A stretch of DNA of 64,000 nucleotides from Cladocopium goreaui (GCA_947184155.2 CAMXCT020001626.1:17501-81500); one strand, 5' to 3'; counted from the stretch's first letter, positions 54,100 through 63,911 are shown. The notes: generated by a model from the letters alone, not told the origin. Program-made: numbers and translations.

Positions 54100-55500
54100 G
54101 GACGCTCTCCAAGCTGCGGAATTTCAAATAGCTAGACAACGACGCCTAGATAGTCCCCCAAATCCCGTGTTCTTTGAATGTGTTTCCATGTTTTTGCAAT
54201 GGTTTCCTTCAAAGCACGGTACTTTACACTTTTGTCGCCATAAAACCGGTCGAAGACATCATGTTCGACAATGCTTCCAAGTGGGGCTTCCCAAGCTAAG
54301 CAATTTTCACTTTTCCCCCCCGTGGAGGCTTCCCAGGCGAGAATTTTCACTTTTCCCCCCCGTGGAGGCTTCCCAAGCTAGGGAATTTTCGCTTTTCCCC
54401 CCCGTGGGGGCTTCCCAAGCGAGGGAATTTTCACTTTTCCCCCGTGGGGGCTTCCCAAGCTAAGAATTTTCACTTTCCTCCCCGTGGGGGCTCCCCAAGC
54501 TAGGGAATTTTCACTTTTCCCCCCCGTGGGGGCTTCCCAAGCTAGGGAATATTTTAGTTTTCCCCGCCGTGACAGCTTCCCAAGCTATGGAATTTTCACT
54601 TTTCCCTCCCTTGGAGGCTCTCCAAGCTGCGGAATTTCAAATAGCTAGACAACGACGCCTAGATAGTCCCCCAAATCCCGTGTTCTTTGAATGTGTTTCC
54701 ATGTTTTTGCAATGGTTTCCTTCAAAGCACGGTACTTTACACTTTTGTCGCCATAAAACCGGTCGAAAACATCATGTTCGACAATGCTTCCAATTCCCTT
54801 ATCTCCCCAACCGTTGAAAATACCGCTATTTACAGTGTTTTCTTCAATTTTTCCATGTTCCAATGCCGGTAGCCAACTCCAACATATATATAAGAAATCC
54901 TTCCAAAACATTGTTTTTGACAGTGTTTTTCCAATGTTTCCAGTCAAACAGACGGTAATTTACACGTTTTTTGCCATAAAGGCAGTAAATCCTTCCAAAA
55001 CATTGCTTTTGACAGTGTTTTTGTAATGGTAGAGGCTTCCCAGGCGAGAATTTTCACTTTTCCCCCCCGTGGAGGCTTCCCAAGCTAGGGAATTTTCGCT
55101 TTTCCCCCCCGTGGGGGCTTCCCAAGCGAGGGAATTTTCACTTTTCCCCCGTGGGGGCTTCCCAAGCTAAGAATTTTCACTTTCCCCCCCCGTGGGGGCT
55201 CCCCAAGCTAGGGAATTTTCACTTTTCCCCCCGTGGGGGCTTCCCAAGCTAGGGAATTTTCACTTTTCCCCGCCGTGACAGCTTCCCAAGCTATGGAATT
55301 TTCACTTTTCCCTCCCTTGGAGGCTCTCCAAGCTGCGGAATTTCAAATAGCTAGACAACGACGCCTAGATAGTCCCCCAAATCCCGTGTTCTTTGAATGT
55401 GTTTCCATGTTTTTGCAATGGTTTCCTTCAAAGCACGGTACTTTACACTTTTGTCGCCATAAAACCGGTCGAAAACATCATGTTCGACAATGCTTCCAAT
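54100..55500. repeat. Minisatellite plus triplicated 180-bp block
   Basis: A 180-bp block (GGACGCTCTCCAAGCTGCGG...ACAATGCTTCCAA) occurs at about 54104, 54614 and 55328. Between copies are 35-40 bp units of TTTTCACTTTTCCCCC + CGTGGGGGCTTCCCAAGC. Copies 2 and 3 lie in a larger 714-bp duplication that also includes the CCTTCCAAAACATTG blocks to 55740. Confidence 0.92.
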
Positions 55501-56257
55501 TCCCTTATCTCCCCAACCGTTGAAAATACCGCTATTTACAGTGTTTTCTTCAATTTTTCCATGTTCCAATGCCGGTAGCCAACTCCAACATATATATATA
55601 GAAATCCTTCCAAAACATTGTTTTTGACAGTGTTTTTCCAATGTTTCCAGTCAAACAGACGGTAATTTACACGTTTTTTGCCATAAAGGCAGTAAATCCT
55701 TCCAAAACATTGCTTTTGACAGTGTTTTTGTAATGTTTCCAGTCAAGCATACGGTAATTTACACGTTTTTTGCTATAACGTCAGTCCAAAACACTTGTTT
55801 TTGCAGTGTTTTCAATGCTCTGGCATCCAAAAACCCTGCAAAATCTTGCTATGTACAATGTTTTTTTTCATTTTTGGCCGTTTTTCCATTGCCGGAAAGC
55901 TACCAAAATGACCCAAAATTCCATTTCAATACCCTCTTGCGCTCAGACACCCAAAAATCCTCGAAAAATGTCGAAAACACCACCTAATTCTGGTCTCGGT
56001 GCGAAACCGTTTTTGCCCCCCCCCCCGGCTAAAGCTGATATAGCGACTGCTATATTAACAAATGTGATTGAACATTTAGTGTAGCCGTTTCCCCCCAATA
56101 AGCACGCCTTCACCGCCAAAGCGGTGTGGGCGGACTTATGTGAGGATTATTCAGTAAATTTGTTGCTAGATTTATTGAATAATTATTCTGGTTGTTGGTT
56201 GTGATGATTTTTTTGATGGTTTGGGAAATGCTGAGGTTGTTTGAGTTTTTTTTTGGT
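55501..56257. other. TIR-element right part, no gene
   Basis: Continuation of the duplicated block, a C-run at 56017-56026, then AT-rich spacer up to the right TIR. Confidence 0.5.
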
Positions 56258-56580
56258 TGTTGTAGACTGTTTGTTGAGAATCCTTTTGAAGATTGTTGAG
56301 TTTGGTATCATCTTCAAAATGATTTCTGCTATGGTTCGTGTTGAGTCTGTTTTGAAATGATGGTTGGAAAGATTGAGTTGAGACACTGTTACGAAATGAT
56401 GGTTCAATTTTTTTTTGGAATAATGGTTTTATGAGATTGTTTTGAAATCTTGGTTAGATGATGTTTTGGAAGTGTGGTTTTATGAGATAGTTATGAAATG
56501 ATGGTGAAAGTGTAGGGGGGTATGCAGGGTTATATGATGATAGGAAGATGGGCAAGGCCTATCCTAACTATATATATATA
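56258..56580 (-). repeat. Right terminal inverted repeat
   Basis: Reverse-complement partner of 48561-48866, with the same CATCATTTCA/AAACAATCTCATAAAACC tandem words. Differences and indels show divergence, so the element is not recent. Confidence 0.88.
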
Positions 56581-56732
56581 TATAGAGTTGCGCGTGTTTT
56601 TTTAAGCAAGAAAACTTCTCAATCTATTCTAGATTGCACAATCGTCTGATTTCAGGAGCCAAGTCTCTAAATCTTCATCAATTAGAATGTAAAAATCATT
56701 CGTCAAGTACAGGTCTTGTTGCGCTTTCTGAG

Positions 56733-56799
56733 GCCAATCCCGGCATTCTATCGCAAAGCTGATGGGGAGCCTCTTCTCAATCCTGACGTCATCAGTCAT
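56733..56799 (+). CDS. IleRS exon (PIPAFYRKADGEPLLNPDVI)
   Basis: Completes SWG-V-PIPAFY across the 8.35-kb intron in correct phase. GC donor at 56800. Confidence 0.9.
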
Positions 56800-56921
56800 G
56801 CTTTTTCCTCAGAAAAAAGAAGGAAGTAGGGCAAGGTTTTTTGCAATCTGTATAGCTCTACACGTTGCGAAAGTGCTTCGCATGTCAAACACGATAGAGC
56901 ACATGGTCTTCTCGCAGTCAG

Positions 56922-56959
56922 GTCAGAAGCATTGTGGAGGAGAAGGGCAGCAATGCATG
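56922..56959 (+). CDS. IleRS microexon (VRSIVEEKGSNA)
   Basis: A 38-nt exon matching HVAxIFEExGSDAWW. Acceptor GTCAG|G; GT donor at 56960 splits the Trp codon. Confidence 0.85.
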
Positions 56960-57024
56960 GTCGTCATCTCAGGGCAAGAGCGACAGCTTAAGACTTTGGA
57001 TTTGGATTGCGTGCTGCTTGTCAG

Positions 57025-57092
57025 GTTTGAGCTTCCACTTGCGGACTTGCTTCCAGAAGAATATCGGGATGCAGCCGACGAGTACGAGAAAG
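57025..57092 (+). CDS. IleRS exon ([14 protein letters not shown])
   Basis: Continues [23 protein letters not shown], followed by EKG. GC donor at 57093 joins to the next exon to form KGTDTMDVW. Confidence 0.88.
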
Positions 57093-57184
57093 GCAGGTTT
57101 CTGCCGTCTTTCAGAGCTTAACGACCGTTATCAATTATAGGCCGGACTGTTGCAACCGTTCATTTCTGAGCCAGAGATTGCCAG

Positions 57185-57234
57185 GCACAGACACCATGGA
57201 TGTCTGGTTCGACTCTGGTTCTTCTTGGGCATAT
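57185..57234 (+). CDS. IleRS exon ([16 protein letters not shown])
   Basis: Signature [10 protein letters not shown] of the catalytic core. Acceptor CCAG|G, GT donor at 57235. Confidence 0.93.
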
Positions 57235-57315
57235 GTTGGAAGCCTGGCAGACTCTGGCAGAATATTTTGGCGAAGCTTATCAATGTTTGGCATCAAATCT
57301 CTGGCATATCCTAAG

Positions 57316-57380
57316 GTTGAAGAGGAGCTCGGCTCCCCTGTGGATTTGTACTTGGAGGGCCAGGATCAGCACCGTGGATG
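57316..57380 (+). CDS. IleRS exon ([14 protein letters not shown])
   Basis: Matches the ADLYLEGSDQHRGWF block. Acceptor CTAAG|G; GT donor at 57381 splits the Trp codon. Confidence 0.93.
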
Positions 57381-57483
57381 GTTGGGCTCTGAAAAAAGAT
57401 GTAGACTTGCAGCACCGGCAGCTGGTCTGGCTGGAGATTTTTGTACCGCAAAGCCGCAAAGCGCTGCAATGTTTGCTCTGCAG

Positions 57484-57539
57484 GTTTCAGTCTTCTCTGA
57501 TCACATCGGTTGCTGTGAATGACAGGGCTCCATACAAAA
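57484..57539 (+). CDS. IleRS exon ([18 protein letters not shown])
   Basis: Follows HRGW directly, as in all bacterial-type IleRS. Acceptor TGCAG|G, GT donor at 57540. Confidence 0.93.
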
Positions 57540-57607
57540 GTGCCTGGGGCCAAGTGGATACAGAACTGTTTCATCATGACTCAGCAGGCACCATTTCAAT
57601 GACCAAG

Positions 57608-57631
57608 TTGAGGTCATGACCCATGGATTTT
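57608..57631 (+). CDS. IleRS microexon (EVMTHGF)
   Basis: Matches VLTHGF between APYK and DEKGRKMSKS. The start fits in phase; the 3' border does not resolve cleanly with the next exon. Confidence 0.7.
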
Positions 57632-57736
57632 GTGTCTGAACCTCAGGCAATTTTTCGATATTTCAGCTTTGAAGGAGTCAAGATACTGGGATGTCATCAG
57701 GTTGTTGTTGTTGTTGCTCAGCGCGTTAGTTGTCAG

Positions 57737-57765
57737 GTAGATGAGAATGGCCGAAAGATGAGTAA
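57737..57765 (+). CDS. IleRS microexon: KMSKS motif
   Basis: Reads VDENGRKMSK. The GT donor at 57766 cuts the KMSKS signature before its last residue, and the next exon supplies the rest of Lys and then Ser. Confidence 0.9.
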
Positions 57766-57875
57766 GTCGGTAGCCAAGCACACTACTTTAATGGAAACGT
57801 GTCCACAGGATGTTACACGATGTTCAATGAACGGATCAATGGTTGATGAAAATATGGAGCCTCAACTGCTGAAAG

Positions 57876-57932
57876 GTCAATTGGGAACGTCATTGACCCA
57901 AGAACAATCATTGATGGAAAGGGAGCCGATGT
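57876..57932 (+). CDS. IleRS exon (SIGNVIDPRTIIDGKGAD)
   Basis: Completes KMSKS and reads GNVIDPRTIIDG. GT donor at 57933 splits a Val codon that the next exon, 4.7 kb away, completes. Confidence 0.9.
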
Positions 57933-58127
57933 GTCAGAAGCCGAGACATCTTGTAACGTCCAGAGCAGGTCAGAACATTCACAACATATCACGATCATAT
58001 ACTTTCATTGGCCAATTGAATTTGTAGATGGTTGTGACTCTCAAGATGAAAAGGTGGTAGATTTTGAGTGCCACAATGAGAGTGGTTCAAGTAGCCTCGG
58101 GTGGAAGGGAAATTGATATGATGAATT

Positions 58128-58526
58128 ATGATGAATGTAGAGTCGGAGTCTGCAGGCGATGCTCGCACAAGGAGTTTGCGAAGAGAGCGTCAAATGAGTC
58201 CTCTTCGTGCATCACCGTCAGCCTCACAGATCCACAGAGCTGTGGAGCAAGATAGTCCAGCAGCCTCACAGATGCTTGGATCTGCAGAGCGAGATCATTC
58301 AGTCAGCCCAATTCCAGAGCTGAACGCGCAGATGATGAGGAGAGCTAGCCATCCCTATTCAAGCTCTCGAGGTGGCTTCTTGATGCCAAGGGAAGTCATG
58401 ACAGGCTTTTTGTCAATGGCCGATCGATGGAGCCACCAGGTTGAAGGGAACGATCAGCTCAAGCCACAACTAGCAAAGCAAGAGCCCGAGACACAGATCA
58501 AACTTAGTGAACAAGAGGTCAGTTGA
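58128..58526 (+). CDS. Unknown ORF, 132 codons
   Basis: Ser/Arg/Gln-rich protein with SPSASQIHRAV and PREVMTGFLSMADRW, then a Gln/Glu-rich end. Composition looks coding, and an open segment just downstream (VIKREPEPASPGSKPSVL, 58650-58730) may belong to it. No family recognised. It lies in the IleRS intron 57933-62652 and may be a retrocopy remnant. Confidence 0.35.
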   Translation: MMNVESESAGDARTRSLRRERQMSPLRASPSASQIHRAVEQDSPAASQMLGSAERDHSVSPIPELNAQMMRRASHPYSSSRGGFLMPREVMTGFLSMADRWSHQVEGNDQLKPQLAKQEPETQIKLSEQEVS

Positions 58527-58754
58527 GAGAGGCAGAGCTCAAGGTGAAAGAGATGCAGACGTTGAAAGCCATGGAAGTAGAAACCGACAGGGTGGAAAAA
58601 AGCAACAGCTGCACCTGCTAAGTCAAGACCAGCGAAGGCAGCTGGACCAGTGATCAAACGCGAACCTGAACCTGCCTCGCCGGGCTCGAAGCCTTCGGTG
58701 CTGTGGAGTGGACGGACGCCTGACTTGCCAGAGCCTGACACAGCTGCGTTGCAT

Positions 58755-59015
58755 TTTTCAATGTTTCAGTGTCTGACAGTGACATCCAGACATGTAAACC
58801 ATTGCAATTCTCCCGATCTTGGAGACCCCCCGAAAGTGGTATTTTTGCAGTGTTTCAGTGCCTGAGTGACATGCAGACATGTGAACCATGGAAGTTTTGA
58901 GAACTGAAGCATTCCCCCAAAAGTACGGCATTTTTCAATGTGTTACTGTCTGACAGTGACATCCAGACATGTGAGCCATGGAAATTCTCAGGTTCCTGGA
59001 GACCCTACGAATGGG
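58755..59015. repeat. Three-copy tandem repeat of about 90 bp
   Basis: Units share CAGTGTCTGACAGTGACATC, CAGACATGTGANCCATGG and CCCCCGAAAGTGG/CCCCCAAAAGTACGG. Confidence 0.85.
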
Positions 59016-60284
59016 GGTGGCATCTGTATGCGGATGTCGGATGACAGTGCGCTGGGCACGCCCGAACACCATGCCTTGTTCTTCATCCGGGTTCTGTACG
59101 TGGTTTGCTTTCATGTCAAGAGTCGTGGTGATGGATCGACCATGACGCCATGTGAGCCCTTCCCAAGCGCTGAGCATGGCATGGTGATGTCAGATGCATT
59201 TGCCAAGTCGCTAGTGACCATTGAGAAGAATTGGGTGGCAAGCTTGAAGAGTATCGCCCGCAAAAGGGCAGAAAAAGGGCGTGATTACCGCCACACAGCT
59301 GGTGACTGGCGCCGTATCGAGAGAGAGAGAGCTTTTCTCCAGCTCTGGCTGCTTGAAGCTGATGAAGTACTGGAAGTTGATCCAGCAACGCAATGCCAGT
59401 ACTGGAAGCACCACGCAGGTGGTGATCCGTATGAGTTGGCCTCGCAAGCGCCTCGTCAGCATCTTTTGCAAGTATCATTTTTATATTTATTATTTTTCTG
59501 TTCCCACAATCCACATAAGAAAAGCATCTGCACGCCGTGTTCAGATGTGTGTTCTTCCGAAGGGCTTCCATTGTCCTGGCATGTCTGCAAGTGCTCAAGC
59601 GTCAGTGATGGAGAAGCCAAATTGGCTCTCTCAGATGCCCGGCGAAGACGTGCCGGACAATCAGCCGTGGACCATGGACTCAACTTGGATCACCTTCTGG
59701 GGAACCTCAAGTACGCTGTCAAGATGTCGTTTCAGCAGCCACGGCTGGGAGCCTTGGTGCGTCAGCTGCAGCTCTATACGTGTCGCCTCCTTGAGTCAAG
59801 AGGTTCCGGAATAGTGCACGTTCTAGCATTGAAGCCAGGCAGCACAACCCTCATCAAGTTGGGTGCCCCACAATGGCCAGACTGCGTTTGTAGTTCTGGG
59901 AGGGTGATGACCTATACAGACAGCTTTCCTGATGGAACTTGTCTTATAGCTGTGCGCTGTGTCGTGCTTTGTGCCAAGCAGCGTCAAGCCATGGTCTTGG
60001 AAGGTTGCGTCCACCAGCACTGCATCCAGCAGGGCTTTGCGAAAGCCAATTTCACCTGTGGCCCGAAGACTCGCGAAACTTACGCAGAGAAAGAACGGGA
60101 CCGCATCGTCAAAGCACTCTCAGACACGTCCAGATGCAACCCAGCACAACTCGAGCAACGGTTCCAGCGAGACAAAGCCAAAGGCAAGGTATCAGAAGTG
60201 AACAGAGACCCAGCTCTCTGTGTTTCACCACACCCTCTTCCTCAAGGTCGACTTCGTAGCATGCGCAGAGCCAAAACAAGATGA
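58938..60284 (+). CDS. Unknown ORF, 448 codons
   Basis: Long open frame that begins in the 90-bp repeat, so the true start may be an ATG at about 59143. Residues about 80-175 look protein-like (MSDAFAKSLVTIEKNW, RIERERAFLQLWLLEADEVL). A hydrophobic TA-rich interruption (SFLYLLFFCS) follows, then LDHLLGNLKYAVKM, LVRQLQLYTCRLLESRG, VHVLALKPGSTTLIKLG and a basic C-terminus. The middle may be unspliced intron. Not recognised. Confidence 0.4.
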   Translation: MCYCLTVTSRHVSHGNSQVPGDPTNGGGICMRMSDDSALGTPEHHALFFIRVLYVVCFHVKSRGDGSTMTPCEPFPSAEHGMVMSDAFAKSLVTIEKNWVASLKSIARKRAEKGRDYRHTAGDWRRIERERAFLQLWLLEADEVLEVDPATQCQYWKHHAGGDPYELASQAPRQHLLQVSFLYLLFFCSHNPHKKSICTPCSDVCSSEGLPLSWHVCKCSSVSDGEAKLALSDARRRRAGQSAVDHGLNLDHLLGNLKYAVKMSFQQPRLGALVRQLQLYTCRLLESRGSGIVHVLALKPGSTTLIKLGAPQWPDCVCSSGRVMTYTDSFPDGTCLIAVRCVVLCAKQRQAMVLEGCVHQHCIQQGFAKANFTCGPKTRETYAEKERDRIVKALSDTSRCNPAQLEQRFQRDKAKGKVSEVNRDPALCVSPHPLPQGRLRSMRRAKTR

Positions 60285-60417
60285 AGCCCACGAACCCGAA
60301 TGCTCACACGTATGTTAATGGTACAGATGTCAAAACACATGGTTATGCAGTGACGCACAATACCTTTCTGCAATAGTTTATTTGAACAGTCTTGTACATG
60401 TTTCCCTTGTTACCAGT

Positions 60418-61240
60418 CTGCAGTGTGGAGTGGAAAGTGTAGAGTGTGGAGTGTGGAGTGTGAAGTAAGGAGTGTGGAGTGTAAAGTGTGGAGTGGGGAG
60501 TGTGGAGTGTGTAGAGTGTGGAGTGTAAAGTGTAGAGTGAGGAGTGTAAAGTGGAAAGTGTGGAGTGTAAAGTGTAGTGTGGAGTGTGGAGTGTAGAGTG
60601 TAGAGTGTGGAGTGAGGAGTGTAAAGTGCAAAGTGTGGAGTGTGGAGTGTAAAGTGTAGAGTGTGGAGTATGGAGTGTAAAGTGTAGAGTGCGGAGTGTA
60701 GAGTGTAGAGTGTGGAGTGAGGAGTGTAAAGTGCAAAGTGTGGAGTGCGGAGTGTAAAGTGAGGAGTGTAAAGTGTGGAGTGAGGAGTGTTGTGGAGTGT
60801 AAAGTGTAAAGTGTAAAGTGTGGAGTGTATAGTGTAGAGTGTAAAGTGTAGAGTGTGGAGTGTGGAGGGTAAAGTGTAGAGTGTGGAGTGTGGAGGGTAA
60901 AGTGTGGAGTGTAAAGTGTAGAGTGTGGAGTGTAAAGTGTGGAGTGTAAAGCGTGGAGTGAGGAGTGTAAAGTGTGGAGTGTAAAGTGTGGAGTGTGGAG
61001 TGTTGAGTGGAAAGTGTGGAGTGTGAAGTGTGCAGTGTAAAGTGTGGAGTGAGGAGTGTAAAGTGTGTGGTGTGGAGTGTAAAGTGTGGAGTGTGGAGTG
61101 AGGAGTGTAAAGTGTGGAGTGTGGAGCGTAAAGTGTAGAGTGTGGAGTCTGGAGTGGAAAGTGTAGAATGTGGTGTGTAGAGTGTGGAGTGTGGAGGGTA
61201 AAGTGAGGAGTGTAAAGTGTCGAGTGTGGAGTGAGGAAAG
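60418..61240. repeat. C-poor GTGTGGAGTGTAAAGTGTAG tandem array
   Basis: About 820 bp made of AGTGTGGAGTGTAAAGTG units with almost no cytosine on this strand. All three minus frames stay open (LHTPHSTLYT), an effect of the repeat. Confidence 0.95.
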
Positions 61241-62520
61241 TGCCACGCCTGCCACGCAAAACGACATGACAACCTGCTTGGAAACTTTCGAAAAGGAGAG
61301 ATTTTGCGGCTTCCCCCATAGACACGACGACGCCACAGGAAAAACCAGAGACTCGAGACGAGACGCATGGATGCAGAAAAACAAGCATTTCGTGCGAGAC
61401 CCCCTCCCATTTTGATATTTTCCACACGTTATCGAACAGCTTGGAATGTCAGAAAGTGCCACGCCTGCCACGCAAAACGACATGACAACCTGCTTGGAAA
61501 CTTTCGAAAAGGAGAGATTTTGCGGCTTCCCCCATAGACACGACGACGCCACAGGAAAAACCAGAGACTCGAGACGAGACGCATGGATGCAGAAAAACAA
61601 GCATTTCGTGCGAGACTTCCTCCAATTTTGATATTTTCCACACGTTATCAAACAGCTTGGAATGTCACAAAGCGACATGACAACCTGCTTGGAAACATTC
61701 GAAACGGATAGGTTTTCCAGCTTCCCCCATAGACACGGCGACGCCACAGGAAAACCAGCGACTCGAGACAAGACACGTGGATGCAGAAAAACCAGCATTT
61801 CGTACGAGACTTCCGGCAATTTTCACAGTTGGCAACGTGACCAAAGGACAAGTTTTGCAGCTTCCCCCATAGAGACGGCGAGGCCACGGGACAACCAGAC
61901 ACGCAAGACGAGACAGGTGGGAGCACCAAAACGAGCCTTTCGTGCGAGACTTCCTCCAATTTTCACACTTTGTAGCTTCAAAATCGACGTTTTCCTACGA
62001 GTTTTCCTTAGAACCTGAAAATTTGCAACCTCAAAATCGATGTTTCGTGCGAGGCTTCCGTCAATTTTCAGCACATCGCAGAAAATGCCACGACTGCCAC
62101 GGAATTTGCACCTTGTCGCCACTTGACGCAGCCCTGCCAATGCGATTTGCAAACAACACGCAACACGACACGTCTAAAGTGCTGCGCCTGCCACGAAAAA
62201 TGACGATGGACACGTCCAAAGTGCTGCGCCTGCCACGAAAACTGCAACACATCTTCTGAAAACGTCGCAAAAGTATTGCGCCTGCCACGCAAAACGACTT
62301 TCGACACGTTCCAGAACACGTCTGAATGTCACGAAGTGCCACGCCTGCCACGCGAAACGAAGCAACGACACGTCTGAAACCTCCAAAAAGGACCACCTCT
62401 GCAAAACTTCCCATAGGCACGGCCATACGGAGTTCGTACGGACGGTTGCGGACGGCTGCGAACGGTTGCGACCGTGAACGCAACGTCGAGCGAACACACC
62501 CTCAACCCCCAGACCCCCAA
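61236..62520. repeat. Dispersed 205-bp repeat family (TGCCACGCCTGCCACG)
   Basis: Units at 61236 and 61448 are near-identical (about 210 bp) and are followed by shortened, diverged units to 62520. Core words are GCGCCTGCCACGAAAA, CTTCCCCCATAGACACG and TTTCGTGCGAGACTTCC. Confidence 0.9.
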
Positions 62521-62652
62521 AATGAAACGGGAACCCTTGCTACGCATTCGGGAAAAAAGAGATTCTATATCATAGCGCGGATGTCAGATTGTTGCCAAAA
62601 AAAGATGGTCGGAGACGCCAGATGCGGACTGCAAAATGTCCACTGGGCCGAG

Positions 62653-62702
62653 GCTGAGATATTGGGTGGCCTCCACGGACTTTTCCAGTGATGTGTCCAT
62701 CA
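62653..62702 (+). CDS. IleRS exon (LRYWVASTDFSSDVSI)
   Basis: Completes GADV-LRxWVAS-D-SxDVxI. Acceptor CGAG|G, GT donor at 62703. Confidence 0.9.
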
Positions 62703-62773
62703 GTCACATTCTCAGAGATGCCAGATGAGGATCCACGAGGATCCAGATTTCGCGAACCTCATGGCCACGACAG

Positions 62774-62835
62774 GCCAAAACATCTTGAAGGCTACAGAGG
62801 AGACGGTGCGTAGGCTTCGAAATCGTGCGAGATTT
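62774..62835 (+). CDS. IleRS exon (NILKATEETVRRLRNRARF)
   Basis: Matches NILKQxSExYRKLRNTARF at the start of the anticodon-binding domain. GC donor at 62836. Confidence 0.9.
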
Positions 62836-62929
62836 GCACACCTGGCCAGTTGGACAGCAAAAAGATGCTGAATGTATGCTAAGGGTTTGCAAGATTATCG
62901 ATAAATTTTCCTGAGTTTCTGTCTGCCAG

Positions 62930-62994
62930 ATCCTGGGCAATATTCATGACTTCGACGTCACAACTGAAAGCATCGTCTATGAAGACTTGCCAGT
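62930..62994 (+). CDS. IleRS exon (ILGNIHDFDVTTESIVYEDL)
   Basis: Matches FLLGNLHDFDP...VPYEDL. Acceptor TGCCAG, GT donor at 62995. Confidence 0.92.
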
Positions 62995-63090
62995 GTGTGG
63001 CGCTTGGTGGCTCCGTGTTTCTCAACCGATACGTCGTTCGCCTTTTTCGTTTTTTGGAATTGGTGTTCCGACGTTATCCTGATGTTTGAG

Positions 63091-63162
63091 GATTGATCGG
63101 TGCATGATTCGCAGAGCGGAGGCGGTTTTCGATCAGATGAAGGAGGTGCAGCATTTTTGTCA
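63091..63162 (+). CDS. IleRS exon (IDRCMIRRAEAVFDQMKEVQ)
   Basis: Fits the helix IDRYxLxRLxExV between the LHDFD and VDLSS blocks. GC donor at 63163 gives the right phase. Confidence 0.72.
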
Positions 63163-63377
63163 GCAAGTCCAACACAACTCTAGTGCGACCGTTCTGTTTC
63201 CTTCTGCAACATGATGGATTGACGCAACTACGCACTGGCAGGCTTACGACTCCTACTCTTTTAGCATAGCGACCAAACTCCTGAATAGGCCAACTCTGGG
63301 GGATAGGGGACAAGGACAAGACGACCTACAGACCTACAGGGTGTGCGTTATTTTCCGGATAGAGACTTTGTCGGCAG

Positions 63378-63428
63378 GTTTGCATCTGTAGATCTGTCGT
63401 CTCTCTATCTGGACCTGGCGAAGGACAG
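63378..63428 (+). CDS. IleRS exon (FASVDLSSLYLDLAKD)
   Basis: Diagnostic block CxVDLSSxYLDxxKDRLY. Acceptor GGCAG|G, GT donor at 63429. Confidence 0.92.
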
Positions 63429-63531
63429 GTGTGGATTCACAGCTTGTAGCTGGGTGCAACACATGCAAGAAGTAGGCGTTACAACGGCGTTACCTTTTGT
63501 TCTTCACAGCCCCTGTCTACCCATTTCTCAG

Positions 63532-63572
63532 GTTATATACTGCAGGGAAAAGCAGCCACTCGCGAAGAAGTG
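63532..63572 (+). CDS. IleRS exon (LYTAGKSSHSRRS)
   Basis: Completes KDR-LYT and reads on to the RRSCQT motif. Acceptor TCTCAG|G, GC donor at 63573 in phase 1. Confidence 0.88.
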
Positions 63573-63720
63573 GCGGCCTCAAAAGAAAAGGACTTGAGTG
63601 TTTGAAAGACAGCAGTGGAGGCGGAAACGATTTTGAAAGATTTTAGCTGCATCATAGATCATCATAGGACCTGTGGATACCTGCGTTACTTCATATGACT
63701 TCGAATCCTGTCACCTGGAG

Positions 63721-63776
63721 GCTGCCAAACCGTGCTTCGTTGGATTCTCGTGAACATGACAAGAGCAATTGCTCCT
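63721..63776 (+). CDS. IleRS exon (CQTVLRWILVNMTRAIAP)
   Basis: Matches RRSCQTVL...L...APILPH. Acceptor TGGAG|G, GT donor at 63777. Confidence 0.9.
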
Positions 63777-63911
63777 GTGCGCCTTTGTGAAGCCATAGAA
63801 GCATGTGCAACACCAGTGTGGTGGCTGATGTGAAAGGATGATTCAAAACGAATTGAAAAGACATTGAATATTATATACATAATATTATATACTTAAAAAA
63901 ATCGGGCAGAG

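Larger units (their letters stand above)
48561..56580. mobile_element. About 8-kb TIR element with SF1 helicase fragments
   Basis: Imperfect terminal inverted repeats (48561-48866 and 56258-56580) start AGTTAGG-TAGGCCTTGCCC and are bordered by (TA)n on both sides. The body contains AT-rich coding remnants (a helicase with HNH-like tail, minus strand) and much repetitive DNA. It fills the IleRS intron 48382-56732 apart from about 180 and 150 bp. Composition is unlike the flanks at 48.6-49.8 and 53.0-53.35 kb (strongly AT-rich), which suggests foreign origin. No transposase, integrase or capsid gene was recognised. Confidence 0.8.

Noticed and set aside
57311..57577. Minus-strand ORF across IleRS exons
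   Set aside because: Antisense shadow; the plus strand carries the IleRS blocks.
60343..61819. Minus-strand ORFs of up to 469 codons (LHTPHSTLYT repeats)
   Set aside because: Open in all three frames because of the C-poor tandem array and the following 205-bp repeat.
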